From assembly GCA_903915535.1 (NCBI GenBank), contig CAIWTJ010000199.1, positions 1-64,000 on the forward strand: a stretch of DNA of 64,000 bases, read 5' to 3'. Below, in pieces: positions 43,045-53,280 of this stretch. Below the pieces are notes generated by a model. That model was not told where the DNA came from and ran no database searches. It saw only the letters and a program-made list of their open reading frames with translations. The position numbers were made by a program, and so were the translations under genes. This DNA comes from Enhydrobacter aerosaccus. Its GTDB lineage: Bacteria; Pseudomonadota; Alphaproteobacteria; Reyranellales; Reyranellaceae. Each line of letters starts with the position of its first letter. Positions within the stretch are counted from its first letter, which is position 1.

Positions 43045-43107
43045 GAGCGACAGCGCGGCTCCCTCCCCGGTCCCCCCAGACCCGAGCCCCGCTGTCGCTC
43101 TTTCTAT
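43045..43107. terminator. Terminator between convergent signalling genes
   Basis: GAGCGACAGCG (43045-43055) pairs perfectly with CGCTGTCGCTC (43090-43100), and the stem continues inward with GGCTC (43057-43061) and GAGCC (43084-43088). TTTCTATT follows on the plus strand. It is the likely end of the double-receiver transcript. Confidence 0.75.
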
Positions 43108-43123
43108 TCTGGCTGGCTTGGTC

Positions 43124-43564
43124 TTAAGGACGCGGCGAATCGGCGGCCGGCGCGGGGCTGCCCTTCGACGCGCTGACGAGGCCCTGCACCGCCTGGCGCA
43201 GGACGGCGAGCGGCACGGGCTTGCTGACGAAGACCGAGATGCCGAGCTGCTTCAGCACATTCTCGGACAGGCCGCCGATGCGGCCCGACATCATGATGAC
43301 GGCGATGTCCGGCGAGAGCAGCTTCATGCGCTCCGCCACGATGACGCCGGTCATGTCCGGCAGGTTGTAGTCGAGCACGACCACGCGGGGCTTCAGGATC
43401 TCGGCCATGCGCATGGCGTGCGCCCCGTCGGGTGCCACCTCGACCACGAGTCCGGCGCGGCCCAGGAAGCCGACCATTTCCTCGGCCTGCACGGGATCGT
43501 CCTCGACGACGAGGACATCGCACTGGGCTTGGCCGGTTTCGAGCAGGGTGTCTAAGTTTGTCAC
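43124..43564 (-). CDS. Single-domain response regulator
   Basis: A stand-alone receiver of 146 residues from GTG 43564; an upstream in-frame GTG at 43630 would add 22 residues without a conserved pattern. Features are CDVLVVEDDPVQAEEM, phospho-acceptor Asp65 in VVVLDYNLPDMTG, switch residue in VIMMSGRIGG and Lys in VFVSKPVPL. With no output domain it could relay phosphate or act by protein contact, as CheY/DivK proteins do. It lies downstream of the receiver-MarR gene on the same strand. Confidence 0.9.
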   Translation of the reverse strand: MTNLDTLLETGQAQCDVLVVEDDPVQAEEMVGFLGRAGLVVEVAPDGAHAMRMAEILKPRVVVLDYNLPDMTGVIVAERMKLLSPDIAVIMMSGRIGGLSENVLKQLGISVFVSKPVPLAVLRQAVQGLVSASKGSPAPAADSPRP

Positions 43565-43637
43565 GGCGGCGAATATGACAGCGCCGCTCCGGGACGCACG
43601 GCCGATCGCATCCAGATCGGAAACAAACACCGAAAAA

Positions 43638-44453
43638 CTAGCGTTTCAGCCGCTGTGCATAGCTATCGAAGAACTTTTCGACCGCCGCCAGGCCGGTTGC
43701 ACTCAACCGGACGATGGTCCGCCGCCGGTCGTCCGGGTCGACCAGGCGTTCGATGAAGCCATGTTTTTGCAGTACGTCCATGCGGCGGAGCGCCGTCGTG
43801 AGCGGCACGCCCGAGGCGGCACCCAGGCTCGAGACCGTGACCTCGGCCTCGTCGAGCTGGGCGTCGTAGAGATCGAGCAGCATTTCCCAGCACGGGTCGG
43901 AGAACAGCTCGGTCGGGAAATGCCGGTCCCTCACCTTGCGGACCGCGCGCAGGTCGTCGAGCGTCGCGCGGCGTCTCTGCGGGGGATTGGGCTCTTCTTT
44001 CTTCTTCTCTTCCGCGGGCGCGGCCGGCGCCTCGCCACGGCGCACCTGGCGGCCGAGCAGCGCCGACTTCACCGCGCGTATCAGACGCGGCCCGTCGATC
44101 GGCTTGGTCAGGAGATCGCGGGCGCCCAGCCGGATCGCCTGGACGGCATCGTCGAAGCCCGCGTCGACGCTCACGAAGATGATCTCCGGCCGCTGGCGGT
44201 CGGGAAGCGCATTGATGTGGCCCGCGAACTCGAGGCCGTTCAGCTCGGGCATGTGCAGGTCGGAAACGACGACCGCCGGACGCCACCCGTCGGCCAGCAG
44301 CTTCAGCGCCCCCCAGCCGTCGCCGGCGGCATGGCACGTGAGCCTGGCCCGCGACAGCGCATCGGTCAGCTCGTCGAGGATGGCGCTGTCGTCGTCGACC
44401 ACGAGGACGTCGATCGGTCCGACCGACCGCGCCTCGCCGGCAGGCTTGCTCAT
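43638..44453 (-). CDS. Response regulator with MarR-like winged-helix output
   Basis: A 271-residue fusion. The receiver (14-130) has [14 protein letters not shown], Asp65 in [13 protein letters not shown] and Lys in [11 protein letters not shown] charged linker ([11 protein letters not shown]) leads to a MarR-type winged helix (about 185-265): [20 protein letters not shown], then the wing [16 protein letters not shown]. Receivers are usually joined to OmpR, NarL or NtrC outputs, so a MarR output is uncommon. The start overlaps the pyrophosphatase stop by four bases. It may be the output of the five-PAS kinase; inferred from proximity. Confidence 0.88.
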   Translation of the reverse strand: MSKPAGEARSVGPIDVLVVDDDSAILDELTDALSRARLTCHAAGDGWGALKLLADGWRPAVVVSDLHMPELNGLEFAGHINALPDRQRPEIIFVSVDAGFDDAVQAIRLGARDLLTKPIDGPRLIRAVKSALLGRQVRRGEAPAAPAEEKKKEEPNPPQRRRATLDDLRAVRKVRDRHFPTELFSDPCWEMLLDLYDAQLDEAEVTVSSLGAASGVPLTTALRRMDVLQKHGFIERLVDPDDRRRTIVRLSATGLAAVEKFFDSYAQRLKR

Positions 44454-45001
44454 CCCGACGTCGCCTTCGCCCGCGCGGCCTTTTCGCGGGCAATCGCATC
44501 GGTGATCAGCTTGCGCGCCTCCTCGACGCCGCCCCAGCCCTGCATCTTCACCCACTTGCCGGGCTCGAGATCCTTGTAGTGCAGGAAGAAATGCTCGATC
44601 TGCTGGCGCGTGATCTCCGGCAGGTCGGCGTAGCTCTTCACGTTGACGTGCCGCAGCGTGATCTTCGACGTGGGCACGGCGATGATCTTCTCGTCGCCGC
44701 CGCCGTCGTCCTCCATCTTGAGCACGCCGATCGGGCGCACGTTCATCACCGCACCCGGGATGATCGGCCGGGTGTTGGCGATCAGCACGTCGATCGGATC
44801 GCCGTCCTCGGACAGCGTGTGCGGCACGAAGCCGTAATTCCCGGGATAGCGCATGGGCGTGTAGAGGAACCGGTCGACGACCAGCGTCCCCGCCGCCTTG
44901 TCCATCTCGTACTTGATCGGCTCGCCGCCGATCGGCACCTCGATGATGGTATTCACGTCCTCGGGCGGATTGTGCCCGATCTTGATGGCGTCGATGTTCA
45001 T
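44450..45001 (-). CDS. ppa: Inorganic pyrophosphatase
   Basis: A 183-residue family-I soluble pyrophosphatase. The metal-binding signature is [15 protein letters not shown], with flanking [14 protein letters not shown] and GDEKIIAVP and the C-terminal [17 protein letters not shown]. It hydrolyses PPi released in biosynthesis, using Mg2+, in the cytoplasm. Length is normal for the hexameric bacterial type. It is divergent from ettA and translationally coupled to the receiver-MarR gene by a four-base overlap. Confidence 0.97.
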   Translation of the reverse strand: MNIDAIKIGHNPPEDVNTIIEVPIGGEPIKYEMDKAAGTLVVDRFLYTPMRYPGNYGFVPHTLSEDGDPIDVLIANTRPIIPGAVMNVRPIGVLKMEDDGGGDEKIIAVPTSKITLRHVNVKSYADLPEITRQQIEHFFLHYKDLEPGKWVKMQGWGGVEEARKLITDAIAREKAARAKATSG

Positions 45002-45073
45002 GGGCCCATCCTAGGCGACACGCCGAATTGACGACAGATTGAATTGAGGGTGGGGGATCGCTAAAAGGCGCCC

Positions 45074-46750
<1,677 letters not shown>

Positions 46751-47225
46751 TCGGGACTCTTTCTGCTCAATGGGCGGGCGTCTCGCGAGAGGTCTGTCGT
46801 ATTTAATAAACAGCCGGAAAACAGCCGGCCGCCCAGGCCCGTGCATGCACGGCAATTGCCGGCAATGCACCACACCTTCGTCTTGACCGACGCACGAGCT
46901 CGGAAGCCCTCGGGGCAGGCCCCCGTCGGGATGACGGATTGGGTGGGTCATGCGCCCAGCCTAGGCGCGCCGGGCCCAATCACCTATTACGGTCGTTACT
47001 GACGACATATCGCTGGCTTGAACTTTGGCTGCGGATCCAGTCCGGAGTGTTCCCGACGGGTCGCGACTCTTCCCGACGGCTCGGGAAGCCTCCGAAGCCG
47101 ATGGCATAAGAATTTCAGGTGATTGTTCCCGCTTTCCGCGCCACCCCCTCCCCCTCCCCTCCCCTCAACTTGCGCCGCGCGAACGAAAATTGGCGTAGAA
47201 TGGCGACAATCAACGGAGGAACGCG
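46751..47225. other. Non-coding gap upstream of selD
   Basis: This 475-base gap between ettA and selD shows no credible gene. It holds several short palindromes: CTCGCGAG, GTGCATGCAC, GGCAATTGCC and the hairpin at 47069-47088. Just before selD there is a plausible -10 box TAGAAT (47194-47199) and the ribosome site GGAGG. Compared with the other gaps here it is unusually long for a single downstream gene. Confidence 0.55.
47069..47088. repeat. Perfect short hairpin upstream of selD
   Basis: CTTCCCGA-CGGC-TCGGGAAG is a perfect 8-base-pair stem with a 4-base loop. The left arm is part of a near direct repeat: TTCCCGACGG occurs at 47050-47059 and again at 47070-47079. It may be a terminator of ettA or a leader structure of selD; the sequence does not decide. 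Confidence 0.5.
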
Positions 47226-48272
47226 ATGAGTACCCCCCAAGTCCGGCTGACCAGTCTCGCGCACGGCGGCGGCTGCGGCTGCAAGCTGGCGCCCGCCGTG
47301 CTGCAGGAGCTGCTGGCCGACCAGCCGATGATGGCGCCGTACAAGCAGCTGCTGGTCGGCACCGAGAATTCCGACGACGCCGCGGTCTGGCAGATCGACG
47401 ACGAGACCTGCGTGATCGCCACCACCGACTTCTTCATGCCGATGGTCGACGATCCGTACGACTTCGGCCGCATCGCGGCGACCAACGCGATCTCCGACGT
47501 CTATGCGATGGGCGGCAAGCCGATCATGGCGCTCGCCATCCTCGGCATGCCGATCGGCAAGATCTCCAACGAGATGGTGCGCGAGATCCTGAAGGGCGGC
47601 GCGGCGGTCTGCGCCACCGCCGGCATTCCCGTCGCGGGCGGCCATTCGATCGATTGCCCGGAGCCGGTCTATGGCCTGGCCGTCATCGGCATCTGCAAGC
47701 CCAGCGAAGTGCGCCGCAACTGCGACGCCAAACCGGGCGACGCGCTGATCCTCACCAAGCCGATCGGCGTCGGCATCTACTCCGCCGCCATCAAGAAGAA
47801 CGCGCTGCCGCCCGCCGGCTATCCCGAGATGATCGCCACGACCACCCTGCTGAACAAGGTCGGCACGGCGCTCGCCCGCAACAAGGACGTGCACGCCATC
47901 ACCGACGTGACGGGCTTCGGCGTACTCGGCCATGGGCTCGAGATGGCGCGCGGCTCGAAGCTCTCGATCACGATCACCGCCCGGGACATCCCGCTCCTCA
48001 CCGAGGCGGCGTCGCTGTCGCAGCAGGGCTTCGTGACCGGCGCGTCGCATCGCAATTGGGAGAGCTACGGCGCGCAGGTCACCCTGCCCGCCGGCCTGCC
48101 CGACTGGCAGCGCCATCTGCTCAGCGATCCGCAGACCTCGGGCGGGCTGCTGGTCGCCTGTGCGCCGGAAAAGGCGAGCGAGATCGTCGAGACGATCCGC
48201 GCTGCCGGCTATCCCACCGCGCAGATCATCGGCCATGCCGAAGCCGGCACGCCGGGCATCAAGATCGTCTAG
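47226..48272 (+). CDS. selD: Selenide, water dikinase
   Basis: A 348-residue selenophosphate synthetase. The N-terminal catalytic loop HGGGCGCK supplies Cys17 and Lys20 (the Cys form, no in-frame UGA). Nucleotide and metal segments are [50 protein letters not shown], and [14 protein letters not shown]; the C-terminal block is [13 protein letters not shown]. It makes selenophosphate from selenide and ATP, for selenocysteine or 2-selenouridine in tRNA. No selA, selB, mnmH or tRNA-Sec gene is in the window. GGAGG lies eight bases before the ATG. Confidence 0.97.
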   Translation: MSTPQVRLTSLAHGGGCGCKLAPAVLQELLADQPMMAPYKQLLVGTENSDDAAVWQIDDETCVIATTDFFMPMVDDPYDFGRIAATNAISDVYAMGGKPIMALAILGMPIGKISNEMVREILKGGAAVCATAGIPVAGGHSIDCPEPVYGLAVIGICKPSEVRRNCDAKPGDALILTKPIGVGIYSAAIKKNALPPAGYPEMIATTTLLNKVGTALARNKDVHAITDVTGFGVLGHGLEMARGSKLSITITARDIPLLTEAASLSQQGFVTGASHRNWESYGAQVTLPAGLPDWQRHLLSDPQTSGGLLVACAPEKASEIVETIRAAGYPTAQIIGHAEAGTPGIKIV

Positions 48273-48388
48273 CGCGAGCGCTCATAAGCAGGCTTGCGCT
48301 TGGACGGACTCGCGCCTGTCCGCCCTCGCGTCCAGAGCGGCAGCGGGCAAGTGCGGCGGCGAACGGCGGGTGCCTGCGCTGGGCTCTG

Positions 48389-48733
48389 ATGCTGTTCGCC
48401 GGCCGCGGCGTGCCTGCCGACCCGACACAGGCGCGCGCGCTGCTCGAGCGCCCGGCACATGACGAGTTCCCGCCGGCCCAGAACGCGCTGGGCCTGCTGC
48501 TCGCCATGGGCAACCCGGAGGCCACGGATATCGATGCCGAGCGGCGGCCCGACGACCTGCAAGGGGAAGGCTGGTTCCTCAAGGCGGCGTTCGGCGGCGA
48601 CCCCGACGCCATGTACAACGCGGCGCGCTACGATGAGATGCGCCCCGGCCCGTTGGCGATGTCGGATGCCAAAAAGCGCAGCTGGTACGAGAAGAGTGCG
48701 GCGGCGGGAAATGCCAAGGCGAAGGCTGGCTAA
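48389..48733 (+). CDS. Sel1-repeat fragment, possibly a gene remnant
   Basis: A 114-residue open frame of Sel1-like helical repeats: MLFAGRGVPADPTQARALLE, EFPPAQNALGLLLAMGNPEA, EGWFLKAAFGGDPDAMYNAA and SWYEKSAAAGNAKAKAG. The residues just upstream in frame (AAANGGCLRWAL) still look like the first half of a repeat, but there is no start codon for them before the selD coding region. The gene therefore seems to have lost its 5' part, or it begins internally at ATG 48389, which has no ribosome site. Expression is doubtful. Confidence 0.5.
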   Translation: MLFAGRGVPADPTQARALLERPAHDEFPPAQNALGLLLAMGNPEATDIDAERRPDDLQGEGWFLKAAFGGDPDAMYNAARYDEMRPGPLAMSDAKKRSWYEKSAAAGNAKAKAG

Positions 48734-48775
48734 AGGCACATTGATGCCACGGGAACGATGGCTGCTCCCGCAAGA

Positions 48776-49312
48776 TCAGAGGTCGCGAATCCCAACGCCA
48801 AGGAAGTTGATGCTTTGCCCCAGCACCCGATAAGTCAACGGGCTCGCCGTCCCGGGTTTTACCGACAGCAGGAAATGTCGCCTGTCCTTCGTCGCCTCGA
48901 TCTCGAGGGCACGCGTCGCGCCGTCGTCGACTGTCGCTCTGTAGTTGCCGCCATCGCCCAATTTCGGCAGGGCTTCGATGGTCTTGCCTCGATGGTTCTC
49001 CGGTAGCCGGCTGATCAGGATCGCACGCCGGGCATCGGCTTGGGATGGCATGAGTTCTGTCTTCAGTTCGACCAGCAGCTCCGAACTGGCGGAAGCCGGC
49101 CGGGCGAAGGACCAGGTACAAAGAGCGCTGCCGGGTTCCGTCCCGGAGCGGGCAGTGCTTTCGGCAAGCAGTAGTTCGAAAACGGGAGCGTTGCGACCGG
49201 CCTTTTGGCAAAGTTCCTGTGCTTCCATGGGGCTGTCCGCTCTCGCGCTGGACCCAACGAGCGCGTGCGCCAACAGCAAGCCGTTTCCCAAGCGCTTGAG
49301 CAGGTTCTGCAT
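48776..49312 (-). CDS. Secreted hypothetical protein
   Basis: A 178-residue protein with an N-terminal signal peptide (MQNLLKRLGNGLLLAHALVG, cleavage after SSARA). The mature part has Cys in AQELCQKAG and SALCTWSF, which could form a disulfide, then mixed beta-rich sequence (RALEIEATKDRRHFLLSVKP). I do not recognise a family. It stands alone between two non-coding stretches and is probably periplasmic. Confidence 0.7.
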   Translation of the reverse strand: MQNLLKRLGNGLLLAHALVGSSARADSPMEAQELCQKAGRNAPVFELLLAESTARSGTEPGSALCTWSFARPASASSELLVELKTELMPSQADARRAILISRLPENHRGKTIEALPKLGDGGNYRATVDDGATRALEIEATKDRRHFLLSVKPGTASPLTYRVLGQSINFLGVGIRDL

Positions 49313-49469
49313 CGAGCAAGCAGAGTAACGGGGCGCAGGCTTCGCGCCAACCGCTCTCGGACTTGCAGGTTCCTCAAATTACAGGATGCGGCCCCTTCAG
49401 GGCGACTTCGGCCATGGCGGCTTCGACTGGGGGCGTCATGGGTTCGCGCTCGACGCGCGCGCGTCTGCC

Positions 49470-50309
49470 CTAGCGGCGGAACGCCTCGGCCAGCGCGCGG
49501 CGGGCGGCGGCGGCGCCTTCGGTCGCGGTCTCGACGGCGGGCCGCGCCCAGTGCGCCGGATTGGGCGCTTCGTACGACAGATATCCCTCGTAGTTCTTGG
49601 CCGCGAGCAGCTGCAGGAGATCGTTCCAGCGCACCACGCCCTTGCCCGGCGGCAGGCGATCGACCGGCGGCAGGCTGGGCGGCGGCGCATCGGGCACGTC
49701 GCTGAACTGGACGTAGTAGATCTCCGAGCCGGGCACGTCCTCGAAGCCGCGGCCCGGCCGGCCGCCGCGCTGCAGGTGATAGGCGTCGAGCAGGAGGCCC
49801 ACGTTCTTCTGGCCGGCCCCCTGGGCTGCTCTGGCGATCAGGTCGCGCAGGATGTCGAGGGTGCGCACCACCGGATGCTGGAACTGGTATTCGAGCGTGA
49901 GCTTGCGGCCATGGGCGGCGGCAATCTCGCCGGCGCGGCGGATATTGGCGACGGCTTCCTCGGCCGGCGCCTCGCCTGGCCCGATCGCGCTCATCATCAT
50001 GTCGCAGCCGAGCGCGACGGCGTTCTCGCAGGCCTGCTTGAAATTCCCGAACAGACGCTCGCGCTCCGCGCCGCTCGAGAAGATCCAGCCATACTCGACG
50101 CCCATGGCGCTGACCGGCAAGCCGCCCGCGCGCACCAGGTCGAGCGCCGCCGCGTTGGACAGGCCGCGTTCCTCGCAGCGCTTGAAATCGACCCAGCGCA
50201 ACTCGACCGCATCGAAGCCGGCGGCCTTTGCCGCGGCGATCGCGCCATCGAGGGGTGTCGTATCGACCGTCCAGGTGTGAAGCGCGAGCCCGCGGAACTT
50301 GTGATTCAT
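49470..50309 (-). CDS. Sugar phosphate isomerase/epimerase-like TIM-barrel protein
   Basis: A 279-residue xylose-isomerase-like (AP endonuclease 2 superfamily) barrel. Features are AKAAGFDAVELRWVDF, CDMMMSAIGPGEAP, HGRKLTLEYQFQHPV, KNVGLLLDAYHLQRGG and KGVVRWNDLLQLL followed by YEGYLSYEAPN. Metal ligands typical of the family (Glu of LEYQ, Asp-x-x-His of LDAYHL, Glu of YEAPN) are present. It may isomerise or epimerise a sugar or inositol derivative, or work as a dehydratase. No pathway partner is adjacent. Confidence 0.88.
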   Translation of the reverse strand: MNHKFRGLALHTWTVDTTPLDGAIAAAKAAGFDAVELRWVDFKRCEERGLSNAAALDLVRAGGLPVSAMGVEYGWIFSSGAERERLFGNFKQACENAVALGCDMMMSAIGPGEAPAEEAVANIRRAGEIAAAHGRKLTLEYQFQHPVVRTLDILRDLIARAAQGAGQKNVGLLLDAYHLQRGGRPGRGFEDVPGSEIYYVQFSDVPDAPPPSLPPVDRLPPGKGVVRWNDLLQLLAAKNYEGYLSYEAPNPAHWARPAVETATEGAAAARRALAEAFRR

Positions 50310-50400
50310 GGCCGCATCATATCCTGTTTAGAGATATTGTGAGCGCTCAACCCGCTGACCTGTTCCTGTTGCGGCGGGGCCGCCTCGAAAGGGTCCGCCC

Positions 50401-50760
50401 ATGCGACGCCTGCTTCTGCTGTCTGCTCTTGCCCTGTTCGCGTCCCCAGCCGTTGGCCAGGACGCCGACGAATTCCTGCTCGTGAACGGAACCGAAAACT
50501 CGATCGTGGAACTGGCCATCTCCCCGCCCGGCCTCGGCATCTGGGGCGACAATTTGCTGCCGCCGCCGCCGCTCGAACCGGGTGAGGCGCGGAAAATCAA
50601 AGCGTGGCCCTTTGCCGGCAATTGTATTCAGGACGTCCGCGGCAGCTTTGCCGGCGATGTCGACAGGGTGGTGTGGAAAGGCCTGAAGCTTTGCAACATC
50701 AGGAAGCTCGGACTTTTCCTCGACCGCAACAGCGGCCGCCCGTTCGCCACCTACGAGTGA
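50401..50760 (+). CDS. Small secreted protein of unknown function
   Basis: A 119-residue protein with a clear signal peptide (MRRLLLLSALALFASPAVGQ). The mature 99 residues include FLLVNGTENSIVELAISP, a Pro-rich LLPPPPLEPGE turn and GNCIQDVRGSFAGDVDRVVW with a second Cys in LKLCNIRKL, so one disulfide is likely. I do not recognise a named family. It is likely periplasmic, with an immunoglobulin-like or small beta fold; that is a guess. Confidence 0.75.
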   Translation: MRRLLLLSALALFASPAVGQDADEFLLVNGTENSIVELAISPPGLGIWGDNLLPPPPLEPGEARKIKAWPFAGNCIQDVRGSFAGDVDRVVWKGLKLCNIRKLGLFLDRNSGRPFATYE

Positions 50761-50790
50761 TCTCGAAGGACGTACCGCCCCGAGGCGCGA

Positions 50791-51600
50791 TCAGATCCTT
50801 TGATCCATCTCCAGCGCGGGCTCCGGCACGTCGACGCAGCCGATGATGCGCGCCGGGACGCCGGCCGCAGTGCAGCCGGCCGGCACGGGCGCCAGCACGA
50901 CGCTGCCGGCGGCGATCTTGGCGCAGGCGCCGATCTCGATGTTGCCCAGCACCTTGGCGCCCGCTGCCAGCAGCACGCCGCGGCGCACCTTGGGATGACG
51001 GTCGCCGCGTTCCTTGCCGGTGCCGCCCAGGGTCACATCGTGCAGCATCGACACGCCATCTTCGACCACCGCGGTTTCGCCGATCACGATGCCGGTGCCA
51101 TGGTCGATGAAGATGCTCTTTCCGATCACCGCGCCGGGATGAATGTCGACGCCGAATAGCGAACTCGAGCGGCTCTGCAGGTAGTGGGCGAGGTCCTTGC
51201 GGCCCTCGATCCAGAGCCAGTGCGCCGCGCGATAGGTCTGCAGCGCCTGATAGCCCTTGAACCAGAGCAACGGGTCGAGAAGCGACGTGCAGGCGGGATC
51301 GCGATCGGCCACGGCCACGAGGTCGGCACGGGCGGCGAGGCCGATGCCGGGGTCGGCCGTGAAGGCCTCGTCGAAGATCTGCCGGATCAGGGCCGCGGGC
51401 ACCTCGGTGGTGCCGGCCAGGCGCGCCAGGTGATAGCTGAGCGCGCCCTCGAAGCGGGACTGGCTGAGAATGGTCGCATGCAGGGTGCCGGCGAGGACGG
51501 GCTCGGCCGCGGCGGCGGCCTGGGCCGCTTCCCGGATCTTGCTCCAGACCGGGTCTACCGACCGGGTTTCCGTCGAATTCTTGACCGCTAAGCTATCCAT
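50791..51600 (-). CDS. cysE: Serine O-acetyltransferase
   Basis: A 269-residue enzyme. An N-terminal helical domain (REAAQAAAAAEPVLAGTL) precedes a left-handed beta-helix with hexapeptide repeats: DIHPGAVIGKSIFIDHGTGI, VIGETAVVEDGVSMLHDVTL, GGTGKERGDRHPKVRRGVLL. The catalytic His-Asp pair is in FIDHGTG and MLHDVTLGG. It converts serine and acetyl-CoA to O-acetylserine for cysteine synthesis. The gene is alone; cysK is not adjacent. It is 17 bases from the mlaC stop on the same strand. Confidence 0.96.
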   Translation of the reverse strand: MDSLAVKNSTETRSVDPVWSKIREAAQAAAAAEPVLAGTLHATILSQSRFEGALSYHLARLAGTTEVPAALIRQIFDEAFTADPGIGLAARADLVAVADRDPACTSLLDPLLWFKGYQALQTYRAAHWLWIEGRKDLAHYLQSRSSSLFGVDIHPGAVIGKSIFIDHGTGIVIGETAVVEDGVSMLHDVTLGGTGKERGDRHPKVRRGVLLAAGAKVLGNIEIGACAKIAAGSVVLAPVPAGCTAAGVPARIIGCVDVPEPALEMDQRI

Positions 51601-51617
51601 GGCGTTCTCCCCGCCGG

Positions 51618-52244
51618 CTAGTTCTTGGCGCGCTTCTCGAGCTCCTGGATCAGGGCCTCGACCTGGCCGCCGTGTCCCTGGATGTAGGAATTAAAATCCG
51701 AACGTCTAGTCATGACCATGCTGACGCCCTCGACTTTTACGTCGGTGATCCGCAGCCCCTGGCCGGTGTCGCGCACCTCCCATTGGATGCTGATCGGCTG
51801 GCCCTCGCTCTGGTTCAGCTTGCTCTCGACCAGGGAGACGCCGTTCGGCCGGGGAACCACGCGGCCGACCGCGAGGGTCTGGCCGGCATATTGTCCGAAC
51901 CGCTCGCTGTAGGCATGGGCCTCCGCGCTCGCCACCGCGGTGAGATACCGCCCGCGCTCGGGCGGCGTGCTGACATCCCACTGCTGCGGCCACGAGGTGC
52001 CGAGAGCGGCGCGGCCCATGAACTCCATGTCGAAGTGGGTCGTCAGGATTCTCTGGATGGCGGCCTCGCGATCGGGGCCCTTGGCCTGCTTGACGATCTG
52101 GATGACCTCGTCGGCAACCCCCTGGATGAGTTGGGCCGGGCTGTCCGCCGCCATCGCGGGGATCGCGGACAGCGCGGCAAGCGCCACCGCGGCGGCGCCG
52201 AGAACAAGACGACGAGTGGCGAGCAGCTTCACCGTTCGCTCCAT
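51618..52244 (-). CDS. MlaC-type phospholipid-binding protein
   Basis: A 208-residue periplasmic protein of the MlaC/Ttg2D (toluene tolerance) family. The signal is LATRRLVLGAAAVALAALSA ending AMAAD. Then VADEVIQIVKQAKG, ILTTHFDMEFMGRAALG, YSERFGQYAGQTLAVG, ESKLNQSEG and LRITDVKVEGVSMVMTRRSD are the typical family blocks. It shuttles phospholipid between the outer-membrane MlaA complex and the inner-membrane MlaFEDB importer. The frame extends upstream, but ATG 52244 begins the signal peptide. It is downstream of mlaA, 22 bases away. Confidence 0.92.
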   Translation of the reverse strand: MERTVKLLATRRLVLGAAAVALAALSAIPAMAADSPAQLIQGVADEVIQIVKQAKGPDREAAIQRILTTHFDMEFMGRAALGTSWPQQWDVSTPPERGRYLTAVASAEAHAYSERFGQYAGQTLAVGRVVPRPNGVSLVESKLNQSEGQPISIQWEVRDTGQGLRITDVKVEGVSMVMTRRSDFNSYIQGHGGQVEALIQELEKRAKN

Positions 52245-52266
52245 GATGACAGACGAGAAAGAGGCC

Positions 52267-53070
52267 TTAACGAACCAGGGCGAGGTTGTCGCGGCGATCG
52301 AGCTCGCCACGGCTGTCGGTCTTCTCCCGCTTCTGGCGGATCAGATCGGCGCGCTGCTGGGTGTAGGCCGAACGCAGCGCGGCGTAGTAGTCGACGCTGT
52401 TCTTTTCGAGATCGTCGAGGGCGAACATCGTGCGTGTGCGGATATCGACCACGGTCATGCCGTAACGCGTGCCCTGATAGATCGCATCGATGTTCAAGGC
52501 ATAGGTCAGGATGCGGAACGGATCGACGGCGTAATCCGCCATGAGACCCGCGGCATCGCGCGCGTTGGACGGCCCCGCGAGCGGCAGCACGAGATAGAAG
52601 CCGCCGTTCTCGGGCTCGACGCCGGCGTAGTAGCCCACGGTGTTGCCGGCGCCTTCCTTGGTCTTGGTCAGGCCCAGGCTCGTGGCGACGTCGAACAGGC
52701 CGGCGAGGCCCAGAGTCGAATTCACGAGAAAGCGCGCAAGCGTCGTGGCGGCACGGCTCGGATCGCCCTGCACCACTTCGTTGATCATGGTCACCGGCTC
52801 GCCGAGATTTTCGAGCACGTTGTGGATGCCCTTCTTGGCCGGCACCGGCATCCAGTCGCGATAGACGACGGCGACCGGACGAATGGCGATGATGTCGACC
52901 GCGCGGTTGATCGAGAAGATGAAACGGTTGGGAACTTCGATCGGGTCCCAGACTTCGGTCGCACCCGTGTCATGCATGGCGCAACCGCCCAGCAGCGCTG
53001 CCGTGGCCGTCGCCACAACGACCGTACGGCGGACGCTGAACGTCATCGCCTCGAACATGCCTTTGCTCAT
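52267..53070 (-). CDS. mlaA: MlaA/VacJ-family outer-membrane lipoprotein
   Basis: A 267-residue lipoprotein; the lipobox LLGGC puts the lipidated Cys at residue 30. The VacJ core is clear: WDPIEVPNRFIFSINRAVD, VPAKKGIHNVLENLGEPVTM, ARFLVNSTLGLAGLFDVA, GLTKTKEGAGNTVGYYA and YLVLPLAGPSNARDA. MlaA extracts misplaced phospholipid from the outer leaflet and passes it to MlaC, the next gene. ATGs at 53070, 53058 and 53046 are possible starts. No mlaFED genes are in the window, as usual for this gene order in alphaproteobacteria. Confidence 0.94.
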   Translation of the reverse strand: MSKGMFEAMTFSVRRTVVVATATAALLGGCAMHDTGATEVWDPIEVPNRFIFSINRAVDIIAIRPVAVVYRDWMPVPAKKGIHNVLENLGEPVTMINEVVQGDPSRAATTLARFLVNSTLGLAGLFDVATSLGLTKTKEGAGNTVGYYAGVEPENGGFYLVLPLAGPSNARDAAGLMADYAVDPFRILTYALNIDAIYQGTRYGMTVVDIRTRTMFALDDLEKNSVDYYAALRSAYTQQRADLIRQKREKTDSRGELDRRDNLALVR

Positions 53071-53244
53071 CAACGCCAACCTGGATCCTTTGCGGCCCTC
53101 TGTACTAGGGCCTTCACGTACAACGGCTTTTCACCGAATTCGAGTCGAGTGTCGCACACGTAATGTGCAGTTTGAAGTGAATAGGCCGGGACAGTTTCAT
53201 CTCGATCGGCGGCGTTCGTTTCAATTGTTTCGACGACTCCATAC

Positions 53245-53273
53245 TTGCAAATATAAAGATATGCTTATATTAC
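53245..53273 (+). promoter_or_regulatory. Promoter of the methionine-cycle operon
   Basis: TTGCAA (53245-53250) and TATTAC (53268-53273) are separated by 17 bases. Transcription starting seven bases later falls at about 53280, immediately before ATG 53281, so the mRNA would be leaderless; no ribosome-binding site is visible there. The AT-rich dyad listed separately covers the spacer and -10. Confidence 0.6.
53250..53271. promoter_or_regulatory. Dyad operator candidate for the ArsR-methyltransferase regulator
   Basis: AATATAA-AGATATGC-TTATATT is a perfect 7-base inverted repeat with an 8-base centre, a typical ArsR/SmtB-family operator layout. It lies over the promoter of the regulator and metF-metH genes and within an otherwise GC-rich region. 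Autoregulation through this site is inferred from position. Confidence 0.7.
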
Positions 53274-53280
53274 GTTCCGC

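Noticed and set aside
42900-43176. A frameshift at the end of the double-receiver gene
   Set aside because: The other plus-strand frame across this region does not continue the receiver pattern, so there is no sign that the Ser/Pro tail replaces a lost domain.
47226-48272. Selenocysteine-coding selD
   Set aside because: The catalytic position is an ordinary Cys codon (Cys17); no in-frame TGA is present.
53110-53280. A SAM or SAH riboswitch before the methionine operon
   Set aside because: No SAM-II or SAH-type pairing pattern was seen; the region instead holds a promoter with an ArsR-type dyad and no leader.
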